Positions 6,768 to 11,685 of a stretch of 11,685 nt of DNA are shown piece after piece; position 1 is the stretch's first letter, and each line of letters opens with the position of its first letter. This stretch comes from an uncultured Lachnospiraceae bacterium. GTDB lineage: Bacteria; Bacillota; Clostridia; Lachnospirales; Lachnospiraceae. The notes beneath the pieces were generated by a model that saw only the letters and a list, made by a program, of their open reading frames with translations, was not told where the DNA came from and searched no databases. Location of the stretch: the NCBI GenBank assembly GCA_947594335.1, contig CANQEC010000056.1, positions 1 through 11,685 on the forward strand, read 5' to 3'. The translations under genes were made by a program, and so were the position numbers.

Positions 6768-6779
6768 AAACATCTGTTT
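6768..6779 (+). promoter_or_regulatory. Candidate LexA operator (SOS box) at lexA
   Basis: AAACATCTGTTT is an AAACA/TGTTT dyad around a two-base centre. Relative to the Bacillus consensus CGAACRNRYGTTCG it keeps AAC and GTT but has A in place of the outer G and one central mismatch. It overlaps the lexA -35 region, as expected for LexA autorepression. Its near-twin lies upstream of the recombinase (4344-4355). Confidence 0.6.
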
Positions 6780-6806
6780 ACTTTTTTGCTGCTTCTATGT
6801 TATAAT
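6777..6806 (+). promoter_or_regulatory. Sigma-A promoter of lexA
   Basis: TTTACT (6777-6782), an 18-base spacer and a perfect TATAAT (6801-6806) lie upstream of lexA; the alternative -35 TTACTT gives 17 bases. An A/T-rich stretch precedes it (6741-6770). Transcription would begin near 6813, about 33 bases before the ATG. Confidence 0.75.
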
Positions 6807-6845
6807 TGTCCAAAAAGACTGAACAAAGGGATGGGAGGATGTCTC

Positions 6846-7457
6846 ATGTCAGAGAGGATTACGAAAAAACAGGAGGAGATTCTTGAATACATAAAGAATG
6901 AACTGCTGGAGCGGGGTTTTCCGCCGACTGTGCGTGAGATCTGCCAGGCTGTGAAGCTGAAATCGACTTCATCGGTTCACTCTCATCTTGAATCTCTCGA
7001 AAAGAACGGTTATATACGCCGCGATCCCACAAAGCCGCGGGCAATCGAAATACTGGATGAATCCTTTCAGATGCTTCGCCGCGAGATGGTAAATGTGCCG
7101 GTGATCGGCACTGTGGCGGCAGGCGAGCCGCTGCTTGCCCAGCAGAATATCGAGGGTTATTTTCCGATTCCGTCTGAATACATGCCAAATGAGCAGACGT
7201 TCATGCTCACGGTCAAGGGCAGCAGCATGATTAATGCGGGGATACTGAACGGCGACCGCGTTCTTGTCAGACAGCAGCAGACAGCCGAGAACGGGGATAT
7301 TGTGGTAGCTTTGATAGACGATGGCGCGACGGTCAAAACCTTCTACCAGGAGGAGGACTGCTGCCGCCTCCAGCCTGCGAATGACCAGATGGAGCCTATC
7401 CGCGTGAAGGATCTGAAAATTCTCGGAAAGGTATTCGGCGTTCTGCGTTTTTTCTGA
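6846..7457 (+). CDS. lexA: SOS regulator LexA
   Basis: LexA represses DNA-damage genes and, when RecA filaments form on single-stranded DNA, cuts itself to release them. The 203-residue product has a winged helix-turn-helix domain at 1-65 (TVREICQAVKLKSTSSVHSHLESLEKNGYI region). The Ala92-Gly93 cleavage site lies in TVAAGEP. The peptidase S24 domain carries nucleophile Ser127 in VKGSSM and Lys164 in DGATVKTF, so autocleavage should work. GGGAGG lies upstream of the ATG at good spacing. The frame runs further upstream to 6786, but that would start inside the promoter and was rejected. It has its own promoter with an overlapping candidate operator and is followed by two hairpins that end transcription. 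Confidence 0.97.
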   Translation: MSERITKKQEEILEYIKNELLERGFPPTVREICQAVKLKSTSSVHSHLESLEKNGYIRRDPTKPRAIEILDESFQMLRREMVNVPVIGTVAAGEPLLAQQNIEGYFPIPSEYMPNEQTFMLTVKGSSMINAGILNGDRVLVRQQQTAENGDIVVALIDDGATVKTFYQEEDCCRLQPANDQMEPIRVKDLKILGKVFGVLRFF

Positions 7458-7472
7458 TATGTTTATAATCGA

Positions 7473-7495
7473 GCAGGGGGCAGCTTTCCCCCTGC
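7473..7495 (+). terminator. Hairpin after lexA, first of a related pair
   Basis: GCAGGGGG and CCCCCTGC form a perfect 8-bp stem with the loop CAGCTTT, 16 bases after the lexA stop. GCATATTTAAAT follows instead of a clean T-tract. With the second hairpin it probably forms a bidirectional terminator between lexA and the convergent SseB-like gene. Confidence 0.65.
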
Positions 7496-7507
7496 GCATA
7501 TTTAAAT

Positions 7508-7536
7508 CGAGCAGGAGGCGGTTTTCCTCCTGCTCG
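7508..7536 (-). terminator. Hairpin after the SseB-like gene, second of a related pair
   Basis: CGAGCAGGAGG and CCTCCTGCTCG form a perfect 11-bp stem with a 7-base loop (7519-7525). It begins six bases after the stop of the - strand gene. On the - strand it is followed by ATTTAAATAT. The arm sequence is almost the same as that of the first hairpin (ATCGAGCAGGRGG in both), indicating duplication. Confidence 0.7.
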
Positions 7537-7542
7537 ACTAAA

Positions 7543-8352
7543 CTACTGCCCTTCTGTCTCAAAACGGCTCTGCAGACCGTCGAGCAGAGGCTTTGGCATG
7601 GCAATATGAAAGCCTGCGGGATTCAGAAGAAATCCCTTGGAATCTTTGATCAGAAGTTTTGAAAGGTTTCCGAACGGCATTGCCAGCGCCTTGAATTTGT
7701 TGCCTTTATTGAATTTTCCAAGTTCCATCGGATCGGTGAACAGCGGCTGAAAAATGTCGCCGTTTTTTGTTTTCAGGATTGGAAGTCTGTATTTTCGGTT
7801 TTTCAGCTTTTCAGCGTCGCTCTCCGGCCCTTCGAGAAGTTCGATCGGAAGGATATAGCGCGCCTTCAGAAGATTTGCGGAAAGCTCTTCCTCAAGGTCC
7901 GCAAGCTGGGGTTTCTCCTCGTTTGGTACGGGCCTTGCCGCTTCCTGCATAAAATAAAGACCTGTGAGCTGCAGTTCCGGATTTGAGACCGGCTGTTTCT
8001 CTTTCGGAAGTCTGGAAAAATCAGGCCGCCTGACCAGATCAGTCAGTTCCAGAGATTCTCTGCCTCCGGCGCTTACGAAGACCAGTTCATTTACGCCGAT
8101 ATTGAACAAAATGGAAAAAAAGGCGAGAAAATTTTTGTTTTCATATTTGACTCCCTTAAGCGGGATCTTCTTTTCCGTATAGGTTTTTGCGAATTCCTGG
8201 AGCTGTGACTCCGTGTCAAACAGAAATACCTGATCACTGAAGGTCTCCGGATCGCAGACAACCAGCGGCATGTTTGTGTATGCGCAGTAAGCAACGATCA
8301 GAGATTTCTTTTTCTGAATACTTTTAACTAAAAATCTTTTATCTGCTGCCAT
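7543..8352 (-). CDS. SseB-like protein, function unknown
   Basis: A 269-residue cytosolic protein without signal peptide or membrane segment. Residues about 188-254 resemble the SseB domain (RLPILKTKNGDIFQPLFTD, MELGKF, KGFLLNPAGFHIAM). In enterobacteria SseB is linked to secretion and serine sensitivity, but in Gram-positives the domain has no settled role, so no function is assigned. The N-terminal half (about 28-95: MPLVVCDP, QVFLFDTESQLQEF, GVNELVFV) follows the same pattern, suggesting two SseB-like modules joined by an acidic linker. The start at 8352 has AGGAGA at good spacing; an upstream in-frame start at 8418 would overlap rsfS and is rejected. It is the last gene of the obgE operon, 23 bases after rsfS, and may be translated from the same mRNA. 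Confidence 0.75.
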   Translation of the reverse strand: MAADKRFLVKSIQKKKSLIVAYCAYTNMPLVVCDPETFSDQVFLFDTESQLQEFAKTYTEKKIPLKGVKYENKNFLAFFSILFNIGVNELVFVSAGGRESLELTDLVRRPDFSRLPKEKQPVSNPELQLTGLYFMQEAARPVPNEEKPQLADLEEELSANLLKARYILPIELLEGPESDAEKLKNRKYRLPILKTKNGDIFQPLFTDPMELGKFNKGNKFKALAMPFGNLSKLLIKDSKGFLLNPAGFHIAMPKPLLDGLQSRFETEGQ

Positions 8353-8375
8353 AATCTTTCTCCTGTTTCTGATGC

Positions 8376-8735
8376 TTAATCCAGTTCTTCCGCCGTGATG
8401 CTTCTGCCGTCTCTCCAAATGCGTTCAAGGTCATAAAACAGACGGTTTTCGGAGTCAAATACATGGACAATGAGGTCGCCGAAATCCATAAGGATCCAGT
8501 TCGCCGTGCTGTATCCCTCCGTCTGACGTACGGGATAACCGGCTTTATGGAGAATTTCTTCCACGTTGTCAGCCATTGCCTGAATCTGATTGCGGTTGGA
8601 ACCCGATGCTATGATGAAATAATCGGCAAGTACAGAGACCTCCTCAATATTTATGATCTTGATGTCCTGCGCTTTTTTATCAGCAAGCGCTTCGTATGCG
8701 AGCTTTGCCATTTCTCTGGAATTTTTTCCGGCCAT
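8376..8735 (-). CDS. rsfS: Ribosomal silencing factor RsfS (Iojap)
   Basis: RsfS binds protein L14 (uL14) on the 50S subunit and prevents joining with 30S, lowering translation when nutrients are short. The 119-residue product matches the family length and signature: DYFIIASGSNRNQIQAMADNV (38-58), GYSTANWILMDFGDLIVHVF (74-93) and the end FYDLERIW (100-107). Its AAGGAGG ribosome binding site overlaps the end of yqeK, whose stop is only three bases before the rsfS ATG, so the two are probably translationally coupled. The order nadD-yqeK-rsfS is the one known from Bacillus and other Firmicutes. Confidence 0.96.
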   Translation of the reverse strand: MAGKNSREMAKLAYEALADKKAQDIKIINIEEVSVLADYFIIASGSNRNQIQAMADNVEEILHKAGYPVRQTEGYSTANWILMDFGDLIVHVFDSENRLFYDLERIWRDGRSITAEELD

Positions 8736-8738
8736 GTA

Positions 8739-9326
8739 TTAATCCTCCTTTTCCCTGATGATCCTTTTGTAGTAATTATATGCCTCAACCGTGCGGGTAT
8801 CGAGGCTGGAGCTGTTTTTCAGATAATGCAGCGTATCCCGAAGCGTCACATAGACGGCCATATCGAGATCCTCGAAGGCAAGGCGGCGGACCTCGGGAAG
8901 GTTGGATGCCTTGCAGCGCATCGGCTCTATAAAATCAGCGATATAAATGATTTTATCCAGAAGAGACATTCCGGGCCGTCCTGTTGTGTGCCATGTGATC
9001 GCGCTCAGGATTTCCTGATCGTTTACGTCGTATTTGTCCCTGGCGATGCCTGCCCCCAGCGGTGCGTGCAGAAGGTACGGGGCGGTTTTTTCCGCCTCGG
9101 AAACATGGATATGGTACTGCTCGCAGAGCCTGAGTTTTTTATGATTCGGAATGCATTTTGCGCAGTCATGAAGCAGTCCGGCCACCATTGCCTTTTCCAT
9201 ATCGGCGCCGTGGCACATTGCGAGGGAGGCTGCTGTGTACATGACTCCGATCGTATGCCGGTAGCGTTCCTCATCAATGTATTTTCGGAGTTTTTTCTGC
9301 ATCTTAGAAATATTATAACTGCTCAT
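8739..9326 (-). CDS. yqeK: YqeK, HD-domain Ap4A hydrolase (symmetrical)
   Basis: YqeK-family enzymes split diadenosine tetraphosphate (Ap4A) into two ADP with a di-iron centre, clearing a stress dinucleotide. The 195-residue product has the HD-domain ligands in order: His24 (RHT), His53-Asp54 (LLHDCAK), His87 (LLHAPLG), His113 (ITWHTTG) and Asp131 (YIADFIEP). The start is uncertain. The first in-frame ATG (9338) directly abuts AAAGG and leaves no spacing, while the ATG at 9326 is about 12 bases from it and gives an N-terminus closer to family length; I chose 9326. If 9338 is used by re-initiation after the nadD stop, four residues are added. It sits between nadD and rsfS with almost no gaps. 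Confidence 0.92.
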   Translation of the reverse strand: MSSYNISKMQKKLRKYIDEERYRHTIGVMYTAASLAMCHGADMEKAMVAGLLHDCAKCIPNHKKLRLCEQYHIHVSEAEKTAPYLLHAPLGAGIARDKYDVNDQEILSAITWHTTGRPGMSLLDKIIYIADFIEPMRCKASNLPEVRRLAFEDLDMAVYVTLRDTLHYLKNSSSLDTRTVEAYNYYKRIIREKED

Positions 9327-9341
9327 GTCCAAAATCATCCT

Positions 9342-9995
9342 TTACTTGTTATCCTGTATGCCGTCGGTGCTGTTATTCTGATATAGTCCTGTTTTCCTGA
9401 TATAGTCGTAGACAGTATCCGGAAGATAATAGCGGATGGATTCTCCGGCCTGACGCATCTGCCGCAGACGGCTTGAAGAGATGTCAAGAGCCGGTGTGTG
9501 AAGCTTCTCGATTTTCGCGCCGTAGGCCCTGCGGAGAAAATTCATGCGGTCCCGCATCTGTATCGGATCCATCTGATCGCGCACCGCCGCGAGCAGCACA
9601 CAGTACCGGCAGATCTCATCCGGGCCTCGCCACCGGTCGAAGGACATCAGGGAATCCCCGCCGATGATGAAATAATATTCCGTATCACGGTGGTTTTCAC
9701 AAAGTCTGCGGAGCGTATCCTTTGTATAGCTGCAGGCGCGCTGGCGCATTTCTTCCGTGTCCAGTTCAAAATGCGGATTGTTTACGATTGCGAGCCTGAC
9801 CATTTCCTGTCTGTCCTTTACGGAAGCGCAGACACTGCTCTCCTGCTTGTGCGGAGGATTGCCGTTGGGCAGGAAAAGGACCTTGTCCAGATGAAACTGC
9901 TCATAGGCACATTCTGCCAGTATCAGATGTCCGTTGTGAATGGGATCGAAAGTTCCTCCCATGATTCCCACGCGTTTTGTTTTTCCCGTATCCAT
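9342..9995 (-). CDS. nadD: Nicotinate-nucleotide adenylyltransferase NadD
   Basis: NadD transfers AMP from ATP to nicotinate mononucleotide, making deamido-NAD, the common step of de novo and salvage NAD synthesis. The 217-residue product has the nucleotidyltransferase signature GGTFDPIHNGH (13-23), FLPNGNPPHK (41-50), SYTKDTL (89-95), IIGGDSL (110-116) and ISSSRLR (172-178). AGGAGG precedes the ATG by a rather long 12 bases; no better start lies between. The gene ends a few bases before yqeK, so co-translation is likely. Linking NAD synthesis with Ap4A hydrolysis and ribosome assembly in one transcript is the usual Firmicute arrangement. Confidence 0.96.
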   Translation of the reverse strand: MDTGKTKRVGIMGGTFDPIHNGHLILAECAYEQFHLDKVLFLPNGNPPHKQESSVCASVKDRQEMVRLAIVNNPHFELDTEEMRQRACSYTKDTLRRLCENHRDTEYYFIIGGDSLMSFDRWRGPDEICRYCVLLAAVRDQMDPIQMRDRMNFLRRAYGAKIEKLHTPALDISSSRLRQMRQAGESIRYYLPDTVYDYIRKTGLYQNNSTDGIQDNK

Positions 9996-10028
9996 GACTG
10001 CGCCAGACCTCCTGATGTTTCCCGGAGA

Positions 10029-10343
10029 TTATTTTTGTCCGGTCTTTTTTGGTGCGGGCAGTTCAATCTTCTTTTTCTTGTCTTTTCCCTCTTTGTAGAG
10101 GACAATCTTCTTGCCGATCACCTGGACAACCTGGGAATGCGTCCGCTCGGATACAATCTGTGCCAGTTCGTTCGGATCGTCCATACAATTCTGGAGTACG
10201 CTGATCTTGATCAGTTCACGCGCTTCGAGCGCTTCCGCTATGGCGGCCGTATTCTCGGGAGTCAGGCTTGCTTTTCCGATCTGAAAGATGGGCGTAAGAT
10301 TCATCGCAAGACTTTTTAAATATGCTCTCTGCCTGCTTGTCAT
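10029..10343 (-). CDS. yhbY: YhbY/YqeI-family CRM-domain RNA-binding protein
   Basis: YhbY proteins bind pre-50S ribosomal particles through a single CRM domain and help assembly. The 104 residues fit the family: TSRQRAYLKSLA (2-13), PIFQIG (18-23), EALEARELIKISVL (37-50), QVVQVIGKKIVLYK (71-84) and a Lys-rich tail. The RNA-contacting GxxG loop, GKGG in Bacillus YqeI and GSNG in E. coli as I recall them, reads GKAS here (23-26), so the second glycine is replaced by serine. The start at 10343 has AAGGAGA five bases upstream, overlapping the obgE stop; a longer frame from 10382 would overlap obgE and is rejected. It lies 10 bases after obgE and 33 before nadD. Confidence 0.93.
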   Translation of the reverse strand: MTSRQRAYLKSLAMNLTPIFQIGKASLTPENTAAIAEALEARELIKISVLQNCMDDPNELAQIVSERTHSQVVQVIGKKIVLYKEGKDKKKKIELPAPKKTGQK

Positions 10344-10353
10344 AGTTGTCTCC

Positions 10354-11646
10354 TTATTTATAATAATCAAACTGCAGTCCATATATGCGGACCGTATCGC
10401 CTTCTTCTATTCCAAGGCTTTCGAGCTGCTCAAGAATCCCGTTGTCTTTCAGAAATTCCTGGAAAAACCGGAACCCTTTCTCCGATTCAAGATTCGTGTA
10501 ACCGAGCATTTTTTCGACGCGGGGACCCTCAACGATAAAGGTATGTTCCTCCTGGGCTTTCTCTACAGTGAACGGCAGATTCTCATCCGTCAGATGAAGC
10601 TCAGGATCGTATTCCTGTTCAAAAACAGTGACCTTTTGAGGAAGGTTTTCGAGCATGGAGCGCACGTAAAAAAGAAGTTCCTTTACGCCCTTGCCTGTGA
10701 CCGCTGAAATCGGGAAAACCGGGATCCCGCAGGGTTCAAATTCATTTTTCAGACGCTGGATGGGATCCTCGCTGCCCTCTTCCACATAGAGTGCGTCGAT
10801 CTTATTTGCTGCGATCACCTGCGGACGGCGCGTCAGTTCTTCGCTGTACGCCGCGAGCTCCGCGTTGATCTTTCTGATATCATCTACCGGATCCCTTCCC
10901 TCGACGGACGCGGCGTCCACAATGTGAATCATGACCTTTGTCCGCTCAATGTGGCGGAGAAACTCATGTCCGAGTCCGATTCCTTCCGACGCGCCCTCGA
11001 TCAGACCGGGAATATCGGCGATCACAAATCCGCCGCCGTCAAGATCCACAACGCCGAGATTCGGCGAGAGCGTTGTGAAATGATAGTTTGCGATCTTCGG
11101 CCGGGCATTTGTCACGCGGGAAAGGAACGTGGATTTGCCGACATTGGGAAACCCGACAAGTCCCACATCCGCGATCAGTTTCAGCTCAAGAATAACTTCG
11201 AGTTCCTTCGCTTCTTTGCCGGGCTGCGCATATTTCGGCGCCTGCATTGTGGCTGTCGCGTAATGCATGTTTCCGTTGCCGCCTCTGCCGCCTTTGAGGA
11301 TCGTCTGCCTTGTGTTTTCCCCTGACATATCGGCGATGATCTGCCCGCTCTGAGCCTCTTTGATGACTGTTCCGGCCGGAACCTTGAGAATGATGTCGTC
11401 TCCGTTCGCCCCGTGGCAGCGGCGCTTGCCTCCCGGCTCCCCATCCGATGCGGAGAATTTTCTCCGGTACCGGAAATCGGCCAGGGTATTCAGTCCCGTA
11501 TCCACCTCAAAAATGACGTCCCCGCCTTTTCCGCCGTCCCCGCCGTCCGGACCGCCGTCCGGTACAAACAGCTCGCGCCTGAAACTGACATGTCCGTCGC
11601 CGCCCTTTCCTGAGCGGAGGATAATCCTTGCCCTGTCTGCAAACAT
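10354..11646 (-). CDS. obgE: Obg-family GTPase ObgE/CgtA
   Basis: Obg is an essential GTPase that acts in late 50S assembly and links it to growth state and (p)ppGpp. The 430-residue product has the glycine-rich Obg fold at 1-158 (SGKGGDGHVSFRRE, GGPDGGDGGKGGDV, GGRGGNGN). The G domain follows: P-loop GFPNVGKST (165-173), switch I NYHFTTLSPNLG (187-198), DIPGLIEGA (211-219), NKID (281-284) and SAVTGKG (314-320). The C-terminal OCT domain covers about 340-430. The start at 11646 has GAGGTGG at good spacing; a GTG three codons earlier has no site. It is the first visible gene of the - strand operon. In relatives rplU-rpmA lie upstream; the 39 bases left in the window are too few to show this, and no promoter is visible there. 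Confidence 0.97.
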   Translation of the reverse strand: MFADRARIILRSGKGGDGHVSFRRELFVPDGGPDGGDGGKGGDVIFEVDTGLNTLADFRYRRKFSASDGEPGGKRRCHGANGDDIILKVPAGTVIKEAQSGQIIADMSGENTRQTILKGGRGGNGNMHYATATMQAPKYAQPGKEAKELEVILELKLIADVGLVGFPNVGKSTFLSRVTNARPKIANYHFTTLSPNLGVVDLDGGGFVIADIPGLIEGASEGIGLGHEFLRHIERTKVMIHIVDAASVEGRDPVDDIRKINAELAAYSEELTRRPQVIAANKIDALYVEEGSEDPIQRLKNEFEPCGIPVFPISAVTGKGVKELLFYVRSMLENLPQKVTVFEQEYDPELHLTDENLPFTVEKAQEEHTFIVEGPRVEKMLGYTNLESEKGFRFFQEFLKDNGILEQLESLGIEEGDTVRIYGLQFDYYK

Positions 11647-11685
11647 ATGATCCACCTCATTGATCAGTATAAATACAGAAAGGCT

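Noticed and set aside
7471..7536. Paired hairpins as a minimal CRISPR or other repeat array
   Set aside because: There are only two copies, each self-complementary with no spacer structure; their position between convergent genes fits terminators better.
8463..9386. 307-codon open frame on the + strand over rsfS and yqeK
   Set aside because: It spans two well-supported genes on the opposite strand, has no ribosome binding site or familiar motif, and is Cys/His-rich as complement shadows often are.
9498..10319. 273-codon open frame on the + strand over nadD and yhbY
   Set aside because: It is antisense to two motif-complete genes and has no promoter, ribosome binding site or domain.
11647..11685. 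End of rpmA upstream of obgE
   Set aside because: Gene order in relatives suggests it, but 39 bases with stops in two frames are not enough to identify any gene.

Overview
The window looks like chromosomal DNA from a low-to-mid GC Firmicute, most likely a Clostridia/Lachnospiraceae-type organism. This rests on strong AGGAGG-type ribosome binding sites, sigma-A promoters, the gene order obgE-yhbY-nadD-yqeK-rsfS, a DUF1002 secreted protein and a Firmicute-style LexA. The taxonomic call is an inference from gene content; no rRNA or other marker is present. I found no tRNA, rRNA, insertion sequence, prophage or CRISPR array.

Left block (1-3194, + strand). A compact operon of aroB (its 5' end lies outside the window), lspA, an RluD-type pseudouridine synthase and dtd. 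Gaps are 18 to 87 bases and no internal promoter is evident. The products serve the shikimate pathway, lipoprotein maturation, rRNA modification and tRNA proofreading. A possible 34-codon ORF overlaps the lspA stop as ATGA and runs into the rluD start.

Middle block (3191-7457). A tyrosine recombinase with a full catalytic set and a XerS-like layout lies on the - strand, convergent with dtd; the two stop codons share one CTAG. Upstream of it is a short intergenic region with a probable terminator, a suboptimal promoter and a 12-base dyad almost identical to the probable LexA operator in front of lexA. Next comes a secreted DUF1002 protein (- strand) whose middle 260 residues have no Lys, Arg or His. 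It is divergent from lexA (+ strand), and each has a recognisable promoter. The most interesting reading is that the recombinase is under LexA/SOS control, with lexA itself about 2.5 kb away.

Right block (7458-11685, - strand). An operon transcribed toward lexA: obgE, yhbY, nadD, yqeK, rsfS, then an SseB-like gene. It combines ribosome assembly (Obg GTPase, YhbY, RsfS) with NAD synthesis (NadD) and dinucleotide polyphosphate hydrolysis (YqeK). It meets lexA tail to tail across two related GC-rich hairpins that probably act as a bidirectional terminator and can also pair with each other.

Most of the window is ordinary housekeeping DNA. I see no convincing new multi-gene system. The points worth following are the candidate SOS box at the recombinase, the charge-depleted DUF1002 protein, the paired hairpins, the altered GxxG loop in YhbY and the apparent duplication inside the SseB-like protein.
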